From: an uncultured Roseicyclus sp.
GTDB lineage: Bacteria; Pseudomonadota; Alphaproteobacteria; Rhodobacterales; Rhodobacteraceae
Length of the DNA stretch: 64,000 nucleotides
Assembly: GCA_947489665.1 (NCBI GenBank)
Contig: CANLEH010000006.1
Location: 230,151-294,150, forward strand
Reading direction: 5' to 3'
The position numbers were made by a program, and so were the translations under genes. How positions within the stretch are numbered: position 1 is the stretch's first letter; the number at the start of each line of letters is the position of its first letter. Below, one piece after another: positions 24,799 through 33,980 of this stretch. Below the pieces are notes generated by a model. The model ran no database searches. It was not told the DNA's origin and was given only the letters and a program-made list of their open reading frames with translations.

Positions 24799-24876
24799 GG
24801 CTTCTAACTCCTGCTCGGAGGGGTCTTGTTTGCCTGTTCGTCGCCCACCCGTCTTGCGGGGTGATGCGAAGCATTT

Positions 24877-25179
24877 TTAGCCGCGATTGCCTGCTGCCAC
24901 GCGGTCTTTCATCAGATGCGACGGCCGGAAGGTCATCACTCGGCGGGGGCTGATCGGCACTTCTTCGCCCGTCTTCGGGTTGCGACCCACGCGTGCCGTT
25001 TTGGAACGGACGGAGAAGGTGCCAAAGGACGAGATTTTGACCTGCTCGCCCTCCACCAGAGAATCCGACATCATTTCAAGGACACGTTCGACCAACTGCG
25101 AGGATTCATTGCGAGAAAGACCAACTTCGCGGAACACCGCTTCGCTCAGATCCATCCGTGTCAGTGTTTTTGCAGCCAT
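24877..25179 (-). CDS. ihfA: integration host factor subunit alpha
   Basis: This 100-residue DNA-bending protein has the HU/IHF fold: [18 protein letters not shown] at the start, [12 protein letters not shown], and the DNA-binding arm [23 protein letters not shown] with the intercalating Pro. The Arg-rich arm and ISPRRV mark the alpha subunit. It pairs with IhfB encoded elsewhere to shape chromosomal DNA in replication, recombination and promoter control. It lies 105 bases after fabH on the same strand. Confidence 0.95.
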   Translation of the reverse strand: MAAKTLTRMDLSEAVFREVGLSRNESSQLVERVLEMMSDSLVEGEQVKISSFGTFSVRSKTARVGRNPKTGEEVPISPRRVMTFRPSHLMKDRVAAGNRG

Positions 25180-25284
25180 CGGTTCTTGTCCCCCTCGTTT
25201 GGCACAGGATGACGGAGGCGGTTTCCGTAGTCAATCCAGTGTGTTGCAGGGGGGTATTTGTGCGGCGCATGAACGCCGATCAGA

Positions 25285-26265
25285 TTACCAGCGCAGGATA
25301 ACTGCGCCCCAGGCCAAGCCGCCGCCAATCGCTTCGGTGACCAGAAGGTGCCCCGGTTGAATGCGCCCGTCGCTGACGCCGACACTCATCGCCAGGGGGA
25401 TCGACGCTGCGGATGTATTGCCATGATCCTGGACGGTTACGATCACCTTATCCATGGGCAGGCCGAACTTTTTCACCGTGCCGGTTATGATGCGAATGTT
25501 GGCCTGGTGCGGCACAACCCAATCCACATCGTCCACGCCGACGCCCGCCTTTTCCAAAGCGGTTTCAGCGGTTTTAGTAAGTTTTTCAACGGCATGACGG
25601 AAGACTTCCTTGCCTTGCATCTTCAGCACGCCGGTCGATTGCGTGGCCGAGACGCCGCCATCAACATAGAGCAAATCGCGATGTGTGCCGTCGGAATGCA
25701 GGTCGGTTGCAAGGATGCCGCGATCGTCGGACGCGCCTGCGCCATCCTGCGCCTCAAGGATCAGGGCGCCGGCGCCGTCCCCGAATAGCACACAGGTCGT
25801 GCGGTCGGTCCAGTCCATGATTCGGCTGAAAGTTTCGGCCCCGATGACGACCACCCGGCGCGCCTGGCCCGATACGATCAGCGCGTTTGCGTTGGCCAGC
25901 GCATAGACGAACCCGGCGCAGACCGCCTGCACGTCAAAGGCGAATCCCTTCGTCATGCCGAGGCCTGCCTGCACCATGGTGGCGACCGAGGGAAAGGTGA
26001 GGTCCGGGGTGGATGTCGCGACAATGACGGCGTCCAGATCGTCGGCTGTCAGCCCGGCATGGGAGAGGGCGTTTTGCGCCGCCGCAATGGCCATCTGGCT
26101 TGTCGTTTCGTGTTCAGCGGCGAAATGGCGGCGTTCGATCCCGGAGCGGGCGCGGATCCATTCATCGGAGGTCTCGATCGTCTCCATCGCTTCGAATTCG
26201 GCGTTGGGAACAATGCGTTCGGGCAGGTAGTGGCCGATGCCCACGGGGACCGCACGGATGGTCAT
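25285..26265 (-). CDS. fabH: beta-ketoacyl-ACP synthase III
   Basis: FabH starts fatty acid synthesis by condensing acetyl-CoA with malonyl-ACP. The 326-residue protein keeps the triad C116 (QAVCAGF), H253 (VPHQANIR) and N283 (DHGNTSAAS). Length is normal. Its ATG overlaps the plsX stop (ATGA), so the two lipid genes are coupled, as in most alphaproteobacteria. Confidence 0.96.
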   Translation of the reverse strand: MTIRAVPVGIGHYLPERIVPNAEFEAMETIETSDEWIRARSGIERRHFAAEHETTSQMAIAAAQNALSHAGLTADDLDAVIVATSTPDLTFPSVATMVQAGLGMTKGFAFDVQAVCAGFVYALANANALIVSGQARRVVVIGAETFSRIMDWTDRTTCVLFGDGAGALILEAQDGAGASDDRGILATDLHSDGTHRDLLYVDGGVSATQSTGVLKMQGKEVFRHAVEKLTKTAETALEKAGVGVDDVDWVVPHQANIRIITGTVKKFGLPMDKVIVTVQDHGNTSAASIPLAMSVGVSDGRIQPGHLLVTEAIGGGLAWGAVILRW

Positions 26266-27359
26266 GGTTGCGGGTCCTCCGGTTGGATGATGTTCGACAC
26301 CGCGACCTCGGATTGGGCGATGCGTGCGGCGAGGCGTTTGTGAAAGCCTGTGGCCGACAGGCGTTCGGCCAGCTTGATTGCCGCCGCGACGCCTGTGGGG
26401 TCGGCCGAGCCGTGGGATTTCACGACCGTGCCGTTGAGGCCCAGGAACACGCCGCCGTTCACGCGGCGTGGGTCGATGCGTTTCGACAGGCGGCGCAACG
26501 AGGTATAGGCCAACAGGGCGGCAACACGAGAGAAGGGCGTTTTCTTGAACGCCTGCTCCAGCAATTCGCGGATCAGGCGGGCTGTGCCTTCGCCGGTTTT
26601 CAGGGCCACATTGCCGGTAAATCCGTCGGTCACGATGACATCGACGCGGTCAGACGGCAGGTCGGAGCCTTCGACGAAGCCCACAAATTCGAAATCAGCA
26701 GCGCCCGAGGCGCGCTCGATCAGATCAGACGCGACTTTAAGCTCAGCACGCCCCTTATGTTCTTCCGTGCCGACATTCAGCAGGCCGATGCGGGGGCGGG
26801 GCAGGTCCAGGCCGTTGCGGGCATAGCTTGCGCCCATCAGCGCGTATTGCAGCAGATCTTCGGCATCTGCGCGGATATCGGCACCAACGTCGAGCATGAC
26901 GTTGAAGCCTTGTGGGTTGCGTGAGGGCCAGAGGCAGGCGATGGCGGGGCGGTTCACGCCTTCGATCTTGCGCAGGCGGATCATCGAGATCGCCATCAGC
27001 GCGCCAGTATTCCCGCAGGACACCGCAACCGTGGCCTCGCCCGAGCGGACGGCCTCGATCGTGGACCACATGGAGGTGTCTTTGCCGTTGCGCATCACGT
27101 GGGACGGTTTGGCGCCCATCGTGACTACACCCTCGGCGTGACGGATCTCACATTTCTCAGAGAGGCCGCGTTTGCGGGCGATCAACGGCTCGAGCTCGGC
27201 CTTTGGGCCGTGCACGATGAAGCGCAGATCGGGGTTCTTGGAGACGGCTTTGGCGAGGCCCGAAATGACAGCAGAGGGGCCAAGATCGCCCCCCATCGCG
27301 TCCACAGACAAAACGGTGCCGTTCACCGTTCCTCCTGTCAACGCTGCGCCATCGGTCAT
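26262..27359 (-). CDS. plsX: phosphate acyltransferase PlsX
   Basis: PlsX turns acyl-ACP into acyl-phosphate for phospholipid synthesis. The 365-residue protein has the family motifs SVDAMGGDLGP, SCGNTGALMA, NVGTEEHKG and VTDGFTGNVALK. It lies 32 bases after rpmF and overlaps fabH. The first ten residues before GTVLSVDAMGG are variable, so a slightly later start is possible. Confidence 0.95.
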   Translation of the reverse strand: MTDGAALTGGTVNGTVLSVDAMGGDLGPSAVISGLAKAVSKNPDLRFIVHGPKAELEPLIARKRGLSEKCEIRHAEGVVTMGAKPSHVMRNGKDTSMWSTIEAVRSGEATVAVSCGNTGALMAISMIRLRKIEGVNRPAIACLWPSRNPQGFNVMLDVGADIRADAEDLLQYALMGASYARNGLDLPRPRIGLLNVGTEEHKGRAELKVASDLIERASGAADFEFVGFVEGSDLPSDRVDVIVTDGFTGNVALKTGEGTARLIRELLEQAFKKTPFSRVAALLAYTSLRRLSKRIDPRRVNGGVFLGLNGTVVKSHGSADPTGVAAAIKLAERLSATGFHKRLAARIAQSEVAVSNIIQPEDPQP

Positions 27360-27391
27360 GTGATCGGGCCCGCCCTTGGGTCAGGCGGCGA

Positions 27392-27598
27392 TCAGGCCGC
27401 GTCTTCGTCGAGGTCGATTTCGTCAGCTTGCGCAATGACTTCGCGGTCATTGTAGGTGCCGCAGGACGGGCACACATGGTGCGGGCGCTTCAGCTCGCCG
27501 CAGGACGGGCATTCGTTGGGGTTTGCACCGTCAAGCGCATCGTGGGCGCGGCGCATGTTACGCTTGGAGCGCGTCACTCGATTCTGGGGGACAGCCAT
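27392..27598 (-). CDS. rpmF: 50S ribosomal protein L32
   Basis: The 68-residue protein begins [20 protein letters not shown] and has the two CxxC pairs (CPSCGE and CPSCGTY) that bind zinc in one class of L32. The C-terminal acidic tail is typical for the Rhodobacterales. It is the first gene of the rpmF-plsX-fabH unit. The start at 27598 is fixed by homology; the frame is open upstream. Confidence 0.96.
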   Translation of the reverse strand: MAVPQNRVTRSKRNMRRAHDALDGANPNECPSCGELKRPHHVCPSCGTYNDREVIAQADEIDLDEDAA

Positions 27599-27741
27599 GT
27601 CACAACCTCGGGTTAGAAGGCGCAATCGGCGCGCCCTGCTTGTCAAAATCCGTCTCGCATCCGGGCCAGTTTCAAGCTGCAAACGCGGCTGCGTCGCAAG
27701 CCCGAAAAAGGTCTGAAAAACCGGGAGCGAATGAGGCCGGG

Positions 27742-27769
27742 AACATACTCCGATTCCCCGCCCATGCAA
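27742..27769 (-). promoter_or_regulatory. possible sigma-70-type promoter of rpmF-plsX-fabH
   Basis: On the minus strand TTGCAT and TATGTT are separated by 16 bases, about 145 bases before the rpmF start. The 202-base gap holds no gene. The match is fair but not unique, so this is a tentative call. Confidence 0.3.
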
Positions 27770-27800
27770 GCCCTTTTCCACAAGGCATTTCCGGGGGGGC

Positions 27801-28355
27801 TCAGCCCTCGTTTTCGCCGTCTCCGTTGCCCTTTGTCAGTTGGTCGCGCAGGCTTGCCAGCCCGGCCAAGGGCTTGGCCTCTTCGTCCGTCATCGGGATC
27901 ACGCCGGGTGCCGCATAAACTGCCTCGCCCAATTCGACACCTTCGGCGCGGGGGTAGTCCGGTACGGCAAGCGCCAGCGCCTCAGACAAAAGCTGCGCAA
28001 GGTCCAGAGACGTTGGCAAAGGCTCGATCGTGTCGTCCTCGGGCATCTCCATCTCTTCGCCGGAAGGTTCAGGCAGGTCGACACGGTAGCTGCGCGTCAC
28101 GGGCGCGTCGATCCGCGTGGTGACAGGCTCAAGCGTGACGACGCAATCCTGCACGACAGTGGCCCCCAATTTGGCCTCCAGCCGCCAATCGGCCTTGCCC
28201 TCTGGCCTGACTTCACCCACAAGACGCACCTTTCGCAGGCCACGCAAATCCAGCGCCTCGGCCAAGGCCTTGCGCGCCTCAGCGTCCGGTTCCACCGAAA
28301 ACGCGGTTGGCGCGGCGCGCCCCAAACGGGAAAGGGACAGTGTTGTGGATGGCAT
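27801..28355 (-). CDS. DUF177 (YceD) family protein
   Basis: This 184-residue protein is a DUF177/YceD member, linked with rpmF in most bacteria and implicated in 23S rRNA accumulation. Visible features are the [15 protein letters not shown] strand pair and [20 protein letters not shown] zinc-type second Cys is absent; only one cysteine (QDC) remains, as in many alphaproteobacterial versions. It lies upstream of rpmF on the same strand with a 202-base gap, and is divergent from bamE. Confidence 0.9.
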   Translation of the reverse strand: MPSTTLSLSRLGRAAPTAFSVEPDAEARKALAEALDLRGLRKVRLVGEVRPEGKADWRLEAKLGATVVQDCVVTLEPVTTRIDAPVTRSYRVDLPEPSGEEMEMPEDDTIEPLPTSLDLAQLLSEALALAVPDYPRAEGVELGEAVYAAPGVIPMTDEEAKPLAGLASLRDQLTKGNGDGENEG

Positions 28356-28467
28356 CGTCTCTCCTTCGCACGGGTCCTGTGGGGTCCTCGCTTGCCCCGT
28401 GCGTGCCTCTGAGGTAAGCCGATATTGCGGTTTTCAGCCTGTCGCAAGCAGGCCGCCGCCCAAACGA

Positions 28468-28490
28468 GCCCCCAAATGAAATTGGGGGGC
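28468..28490. other. hairpin in the DUF177-bamE divergent region
   Basis: CCCCCAA (28469-28475) pairs with TTGGGGG (28482-28488) over a 6-base loop, 32 bases before the bamE start and without a T run. It could be a leader structure or an operator. Confidence 0.3.
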
Positions 28491-28522
28491 CCAGACGTGC
28501 AGTTCAGGCAGGACCATTTGAG

Positions 28523-28984
28523 ATGTTTGATTTTCTGATTTCAAAGATGCGGGTCGCCCTATTGTCCCTTGGCCTTATTGCCGGACTGTCGGCCTGTGCC
28601 GCGACCTATACCAATCATGGCTATGTGCCGCCGCCGGAAGTCCTGTCGGAAATCGGCATCGGAGCCTCGCGTGATCAGGTGGCCGAGATTGCGGGTGCAC
28701 CCGGCTCTGCCGGTGTTGTCCGGGATGAGGCCTGGTTCTACACCCAATACCGCGTGCGCAATTTCACGTACAATGCGCCGCAGGTGATTGAACGCGATAT
28801 CGTCGCCATTTCATTCAGTGATGCGGGCCGTGTCACAAATATCGAACGGTTCGGGCTGGAAGACGGCCAGATCGTTCAGCTTTCACGCCGTGTGACCGAA
28901 AGCTCGGTCCGCGATGTGGGCTTCTTCGCGCAGATCTTGTCGAACTTTGGCCGCATCAACATCGCCGACGCATTGGGCGGTTGA
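28523..28984 (+). CDS. bamE: outer membrane assembly lipoprotein BamE
   Basis: BamE is a small lipoprotein of the BAM complex that inserts beta-barrel proteins in the outer membrane. The 153-residue protein has a signal peptide with lipobox LSAC (lipidated C25), then GIGASRDQVAEIAGAPG and the FYTQYR strand of the SmpA/OmlA domain. The C-terminal extension (VTESSVRDVGFFAQI) is usual in this order. The ATG at 28523 has AGGA eight bases upstream; an ATG at 28547 would also keep the signal. Confidence 0.92.
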   Translation: MFDFLISKMRVALLSLGLIAGLSACAATYTNHGYVPPPEVLSEIGIGASRDQVAEIAGAPGSAGVVRDEAWFYTQYRVRNFTYNAPQVIERDIVAISFSDAGRVTNIERFGLEDGQIVQLSRRVTESSVRDVGFFAQILSNFGRINIADALGG

Positions 28985-29085
28985 CGCAAAGATATCTTGC
29001 ACGCTGGGGTTGTGGCGCACATCTTGTGAATGGCGCGCCTTGGATTGACACGGCGCGAATGCATGTCCGCTGCTGGAGCAGGCCG

Positions 29086-29817
29086 ATGATCAACTTGCGC
29101 AAAGGGCGCTACAGCGCCCGATTGGCCGATGGAGCGGATGATATCGACGCCGTGCATCGCTTGCGCGCCTTGGTTTTTCGCGGCGCGCAGGGGGACGACC
29201 ATGATCCGTTTGATACCGATTGCGCGCATATGCTGGTGGAAGATCAACGATCCGGCACGGTTGTGTGCTGCTTTCGGATGATGCACCTGCCGTCGGGCGC
29301 AGACATCGGACGCAGCTATTCCGCACAATTCTATGAGCTTTCGGCCCTCAAAGACTTTGATGGTCCGATGGTTGAGATGGGGCGCTTCTGCATTCACCCC
29401 GAGTGGAAGGACGCCGATATCCTCCGAGTCGCCTGGGGTGCGATGACGGCTTATGTCGATGCCGAAGGGGTTGAGATGCTTTTTGGCTGTTCTTCGTTCC
29501 ACGGAACGGAGGCTGATGAGTATTTTGACGCCTTTGCATTGTTGCGGGATCGCCATCTGGCGCCCAAACGCTGGCTTCCGCGCGTGAAGGCGCCCAGTGT
29601 CTTTCAGTTTGCGCGGCGATTGACCGGCAAACCTGATTTGAAGGCGGCGCAAGCCAAGATGCCACCGCTGCTGAGGACCTATCTGCTGATGGGGGGATGG
29701 GTCAGCGACCATGCGGTGATCGACGATGATCTTGGCACTTTGCATGTCTTTACGGGGCTGGAAATTCGTGCGGTTCCGGCCACTCGTGCGCGGCTGTTGC
29801 GGGGCGTGGCGGGGTAG
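29086..29817 (+). CDS. olsB: ornithine-acyl-ACP N-acyltransferase OlsB
   Basis: OlsB adds a 3-hydroxyacyl chain from ACP to ornithine, the first step of phosphate-free ornithine lipids. The 243-residue GNAT-type protein has ARLADGADDIDAVHRLRALVFRG, DPFDTDCAHMLVED, VEMGRFCIHP and LFGCSSFHGT. The start at 29086 is chosen for the GGAGCAGG just before it; the frame is open further up to a TTG that overlaps bamE, but that part is not family-like. An OlsA partner is not adjacent. Confidence 0.88.
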   Translation: MINLRKGRYSARLADGADDIDAVHRLRALVFRGAQGDDHDPFDTDCAHMLVEDQRSGTVVCCFRMMHLPSGADIGRSYSAQFYELSALKDFDGPMVEMGRFCIHPEWKDADILRVAWGAMTAYVDAEGVEMLFGCSSFHGTEADEYFDAFALLRDRHLAPKRWLPRVKAPSVFQFARRLTGKPDLKAAQAKMPPLLRTYLLMGGWVSDHAVIDDDLGTLHVFTGLEIRAVPATRARLLRGVAG

Positions 29818-29828
29818 GGCGGTTGCGC

Positions 29829-30800
29829 CTATTGGCCCGCGTGGACAGCCCGTGCCGTGGACAGCAAGTGCATATGGCGCGTCCCAAGCAGGTCTGCCAG
29901 CACCCGGGTGCGTGCCGCGCGCCGCTTTCGCATGGCCCACGTTGTATCCAGCCAAGTTCCACCCAAAGCCCGCAGGTCCGCCCCAGTGCCGCGTTTGAAC
30001 CGCGCGAGGCCCGGCGCATGGTCGGGATCAGCTGCGCCCAGGTCGATTGCGGATATCCCCATCTGCTGTAGATCGACCATGGCGCGCCACATCAAGGCCG
30101 GCCCGGCAGACCGTTTCCGGCCTTCCGAATTGGTCCAGCCGATCTGATAGGTCGCGGTTGTGCTGTGGCGCAGGAATAGCATCGCCGCAACACGCTGACC
30201 GAGGTGATAGGCGGTGAACAGTTGGGCGCATCCAGGCCTGCTGCCTGCAAGGGCCGCAATCATGTCAGGCGGCAGGGGCTGGTACCAGAGGCGGGACGAT
30301 TGCTTGGCCTCCGCCCGCAATAGCCAATGGTTGGGGTCCGCAGGCATCGGGCGGCGATGTAACTCCAAATTTTGCGTCAGCCCGTGGCGGAGGCGGTTGC
30401 GCCATTTCGGCGCGAGGCGATGCGCCATCTCCTCCGCTGTGGGTGCGAGGGTCAGCTCCGCGACCATGCGGGGCGCGGCGATCCGGTGAAAACCGGCTGT
30501 GGCAAGGGCTGCGGCGTCGTCGATCGTTTCGCTGTTCACAATCAAGTGGCGCGCGCCAAGCTGCCGTCGCAAATCAGCGGCGCTTTCCGGTGATAGGCCC
30601 ATTTGCGCCCTTGAAAGCAAGGCCGTTTTGCCGATGACAGGAAGGGTCTTTCGCAAGGTCAGCACCTTGGCTGGGCCGATCCGTTCCATCCGGGCGTCAG
30701 ACCCGAGCGCGCGGGAGGCGCGCAGCCAGACCTCGCTTTGTTGCAACGGCACGATGGAGTGTGACTGTGTCGCTGGAAAGGAAGGGGCGCAATCAAACAT
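29829..30800 (-). CDS. FemAB/GNAT-like acyltransferase
   Basis: This 323-residue protein looks like a FemAB or GNAT-fold acyltransferase. Visible features are QQSEVWLRASRALG at the start, the basic KWRNRLRHGL stretch in the middle, and ATYQIGWTNSEGRKRSAGPALMWRAMVDLQQMG followed by DLGAAD in the C-terminal half. The last pattern is the acyl donor site of the family. The substrate is unknown; peptidoglycan, lipid or polysaccharide are all possible. It is convergent with olsB, 11 bases apart. Confidence 0.7.
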   Translation of the reverse strand: MFDCAPSFPATQSHSIVPLQQSEVWLRASRALGSDARMERIGPAKVLTLRKTLPVIGKTALLSRAQMGLSPESAADLRRQLGARHLIVNSETIDDAAALATAGFHRIAAPRMVAELTLAPTAEEMAHRLAPKWRNRLRHGLTQNLELHRRPMPADPNHWLLRAEAKQSSRLWYQPLPPDMIAALAGSRPGCAQLFTAYHLGQRVAAMLFLRHSTTATYQIGWTNSEGRKRSAGPALMWRAMVDLQQMGISAIDLGAADPDHAPGLARFKRGTGADLRALGGTWLDTTWAMRKRRAARTRVLADLLGTRHMHLLSTARAVHAGQ

Positions 30801-30849
30801 GCGCCCCAGAATTCGGTCAAACTGCCAAAATTTGGTTAATGGTGCCGGT

Positions 30850-32103
30850 TCAATTCGCCAATGTCACCAAGGCATGGCGTTTCTTGCCCGCGCTCAACTT
30901 GATGGGCGTCCCTAGATCGCTGGCGACAACCATCAGCCCCGTATCGGTAACGGCTTCATCGTTCAGGCGGGCGCCACCTTCGGCGATCAGGCGCTTGGCC
31001 TCTTTGCCGGATTTCGCAAGGCCAGACCGCGTGATCAGTTGTACGATTGAAATGCCGTCGCCCAGATCATCCGCCGTCAGTGCAAGTGTCGGCAAATCCT
31101 CTCCGGTGCCGCCCTTTTCAAACACTTCGCGCGCTGTCGCCTCGGCCCCCGCGGCGGCCTCCGCGCCGTGCAGCAGGGTTGTGACTTCGCGGGCCAAGGC
31201 GATCTTGCCTTCATTGATCTCGGCCCCTTCGAGTGCGCCCAGGCGGTCGCATTCTTCAACGGGCAGCTCAGTGTAGAGCTTCAGGAACCGCCCCACATCC
31301 GCGTCCGGCATGTTGCGCCAGAATTGCCAGAATTCGTAGGGGCTGAGAAGGTCCGCATCGAGCCAGGTGGCGCCGCTGGCGGATTTGCCCATCTTGGTGC
31401 CGTCCGACTTGGTCAGAAGTGGCGTCGTCATGCCGAAGATCTCTTGATCCAGCACACGACGGGTCAGGTCGATCCCGTTGACGATATTGCCCCATTGATC
31501 CGAGCCACCAAACTGCACACGGCAGCCGTAGCGCCGGTTCAGTTCCAGGAAGTCGTAGGCCTGCAGGATCATGTAGTTGAATTCGAGGAAGCTGAGCGAT
31601 TGCTCCCGATCCAACCGCGATTTCACGGATTCAAACGACAGCATGCGGTTCACGCTGAAATGCCGCCCGATATCGCGCAGGAAGTCGAGGTAGTTCAACC
31701 CATCGAGCCATTCGGCATTGTTGAGCATCAGGGCATCATTCGGCCCGTCACCATAGGTGATGTAGGTCGAGAAGACCTTTTTGATGCCCGCGATGTTTTC
31801 ATCAATTTTTTCGGGGGTTAGCAGCGGACGTTCATCTGCACGAAAGCTCGGATCCCCCACTTTGGTCGTCCCGCCGCCCATCAGTGTGATCGGCTTGTGG
31901 CCGGTCTTTTGCAACCAACGCAGCGTCATGATCTGCATGAGTGAGCCGACGTGCAGCGACGTCGCTGTCGCATCGAACCCGATATAGCCTGGCACCACCC
32001 CCGAAATCAGGGCGTCATCCAGACCCTGATAATCGGTGCAATCGGCGAGGAAGCCGCGCTCGATCATCACATGAAGAAAGTCGGATTTGGGGTGGTAGGT
32101 CAT
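30850..32103 (-). CDS. tyrS: tyrosyl-tRNA synthetase
   Basis: This 417-residue class I synthetase charges tRNA-Tyr. The HIGH-type motif is HVGS at residues 51-54 and the KMSKS-type loop is KMGKS at 237-241. A C-terminal S4 RNA-binding domain covers about residues 350-415. [10 protein letters not shown] is the tyrosine-site signature. The start at 32103 is set by homology and faces anmK across 56 bases. Confidence 0.96.
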   Translation of the reverse strand: MTYHPKSDFLHVMIERGFLADCTDYQGLDDALISGVVPGYIGFDATATSLHVGSLMQIMTLRWLQKTGHKPITLMGGGTTKVGDPSFRADERPLLTPEKIDENIAGIKKVFSTYITYGDGPNDALMLNNAEWLDGLNYLDFLRDIGRHFSVNRMLSFESVKSRLDREQSLSFLEFNYMILQAYDFLELNRRYGCRVQFGGSDQWGNIVNGIDLTRRVLDQEIFGMTTPLLTKSDGTKMGKSASGATWLDADLLSPYEFWQFWRNMPDADVGRFLKLYTELPVEECDRLGALEGAEINEGKIALAREVTTLLHGAEAAAGAEATAREVFEKGGTGEDLPTLALTADDLGDGISIVQLITRSGLAKSGKEAKRLIAEGGARLNDEAVTDTGLMVVASDLGTPIKLSAGKKRHALVTLAN

Positions 32104-32159
32104 GACATGTCCGGGCCATTCTAGGGGTGCCGATGAAGTGCCGGGAGGGTCTAGCGGGA

Positions 32160-33278
32160 ATGGCAGCCAAGGAAAAGGGGCGCGTTTGGGTCGCGGGTGC
32201 GATGTCGGGGACAAGCTTCGATGGGGTCGACGTGGCGGTCATTGAGACCGATGGCATTGAGGTCTTCGATTTCGGCGAGGTTCGCGAAGCCTCCTATTCC
32301 GATGAGGATCGCGCGGTGTTGCGCGCGGCGATGGGGGCCTGGCCCGGTGAGGCGCGCGCCGATGCAGCGGCAAGGGTAGTCGAAGCGGCCCATATTGCGG
32401 CGCTTGCAGGCCTAAGAGACGTGGACATGCTGGGCTTTCACGGCCAGACACTGGCCCATGACCCTGCGACCGGGCGCACCCATCAGGTGGGCAATGGGCA
32501 GGCGCTGGCCGATGCGCTGGGGATAGACGTGATCTGGGATTTCCGGTCCGCCGATATGGGGCTTGGCGGGCAAGGTGCGCCGCTGGCACCTTTCTACCAT
32601 TGGGCCTGTGCACGCTGGATCGGGTCTGATGCGCCGGTTGTATTTCTCAATCTGGGTGGCGTGGCCAACATATCGTGGGTGGATCCCAGGATGGAGGCGC
32701 CAGAGGCCGACGGCGCCTGCCTTGCATTTGACACCGGGCCTGCCAACGCGCCCGTCGATGATCTGATGGCCCTGCGCGGCCTGGGACGCTTCGATAAGAA
32801 TGGCGCGCTGGCCGCGACGGGGCGTATCGACATGGGCATCCTCGAACGCATGCTGGCGGACCCATGGTTCGATCTCAGCCCGCCCAAATCCCTCGACCGG
32901 GATGCCTTCTCGACCCTGGCGGAAGAGGTGGCAGGCCTTTCCGATGCGGATGCGGCTGCGACGTTGACGGCGTGCTCGGCCGGTGCCGTTGGGCGGGCCC
33001 TCGCGCATTTGCCGGCAAAACCCGACACAATCCTCGTGACGGGTGGCGGCAGGCGAAACGAGACGCTCATGGCAATGGTGGCGGATGCCACGGCGGCAGG
33101 GGTGCAGCCAGTTGAGGCCGCGGGCCTTGATGGCGACGCGCTTGAGGCGCAGGCCTTCGCCTATCTTGCGGTGCGCGTGGATCGCGGATTGCCCACCTCC
33201 GCACCCGGCACCACGGGCGTCGCAGCCCCGGTTGGCGGCGGCAAACGCGCACGAAAGCCTCGCCTGCTCCTGCCCTAA
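32160..33278 (+). CDS. anmK: anhydro-N-acetylmuramic acid kinase
   Basis: AnmK opens and phosphorylates 1,6-anhydroMurNAc to MurNAc-6-phosphate during cell-wall recycling. The 372-residue ASKHA-fold protein has [14 protein letters not shown], the LGFHGQT stretch with catalytic Asp region, and [18 protein letters not shown] lies ten bases before the ATG at 32160; upstream in-frame GTG (32127) and ATG (32133) are possible. It is divergent from tyrS, a pairing often seen in this order. Confidence 0.94.
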   Translation: MAAKEKGRVWVAGAMSGTSFDGVDVAVIETDGIEVFDFGEVREASYSDEDRAVLRAAMGAWPGEARADAAARVVEAAHIAALAGLRDVDMLGFHGQTLAHDPATGRTHQVGNGQALADALGIDVIWDFRSADMGLGGQGAPLAPFYHWACARWIGSDAPVVFLNLGGVANISWVDPRMEAPEADGACLAFDTGPANAPVDDLMALRGLGRFDKNGALAATGRIDMGILERMLADPWFDLSPPKSLDRDAFSTLAEEVAGLSDADAAATLTACSAGAVGRALAHLPAKPDTILVTGGGRRNETLMAMVADATAAGVQPVEAAGLDGDALEAQAFAYLAVRVDRGLPTSAPGTTGVAAPVGGGKRARKPRLLLP

Positions 33279-33414
33279 AGCCAATACGCCCTTGCGGGCG
33301 TTGCGCCGGCTTCGCCGTCGCCGGGGGCCTCGCGCGCGTGGCGCGCGCTCGGCTTGAACCCAGTTGAAAGAAGGACGCGTCGCGGCATGCTATGGCGTAA
33401 AAGGAAAGGTCGGA

Positions 33415-33480
33415 CTTGCATATTTTTGGAACAAAGAGGGCCAGTTGGCACGCACTTTGTCCATCTTTGTTCCCTGAAAA
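33415..33480 (+). repeat. intergenic repeat, TTGCATATTTTT type, with inverted arms
   Basis: The 282-base gap after anmK has no gene. It contains small GC palindromes (GCGCGCGTGGCGCGCGC region) and TTGCATATTTTTGGAACAAAG at 33417-33437. GGAACAAAGA at 33428-33437 is perfectly inverted as TCTTTGTTCC at 33464-33473. The first arm matches the copy in the cox operon at 5947-5970. Confidence 0.6.
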
Positions 33481-33560
33481 TGCCCGCCGGAGGCAAACCC
33501 ACAGGCGCGACGAGCGCAACAGGGCCAGTTTACGTGTCGCCCAGGCGGATCGCTGCGCTG

Positions 33561-33980
33561 CTAGCTTTTGGGAATGTCGAACCCCGGCGCTGCGAGCGAG
33601 AAGCCGTCAAAGGTGAATCCCGGGGACACGGTGCACGAGACGAGCGTGAAGGCGCCTGTCGTGCGCGCCGCCTGCCAATGGCCTTTGGGCACTATTAGTT
33701 GCGGCGCGCCTGCGGATAGATCTGGTGTGAGAAGCAGGTCACGCGCTGGCCCCTCATCCCGCTCGGCCAAGGACAAAACCAAGGGCGCGCCTGCATGGTA
33801 GAGCCAGATCTCCGTTGCATCGACCTTGTGCCAATGGCTTGCCTCGCCGTCTTTCAGCAGAAAGTAGATACAGGTCCCCGTTGGTCGGCCCTTGTTCTCG
33901 GCGATCCAGGTTTGACGAAAATGGCCCCCCTCAGGATGGGGGGCCAGATCCAGGTGTGCGATGATGTCGTCCGCGGTCAT
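33561..33980 (-). CDS. cupin family protein (DUF985 type)
   Basis: This 139-residue single-domain cupin has HPEGGHFRQTWI, SHWHKVDATEIWLYHAG (metal-type His and Glu pattern) and PKGHWQAARTTGAFTLV. The DUF985 branch has no settled enzyme function; sugar-related or small-molecule binding is assumed. Its ATG overlaps the stop of the flotillin gene (ATGA), so it is made together with the membrane-domain proteins. Confidence 0.88.
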   Translation of the reverse strand: MTADDIIAHLDLAPHPEGGHFRQTWIAENKGRPTGTCIYFLLKDGEASHWHKVDATEIWLYHAGAPLVLSLAERDEGPARDLLLTPDLSAGAPQLIVPKGHWQAARTTGAFTLVSCTVSPGFTFDGFSLAAPGFDIPKS

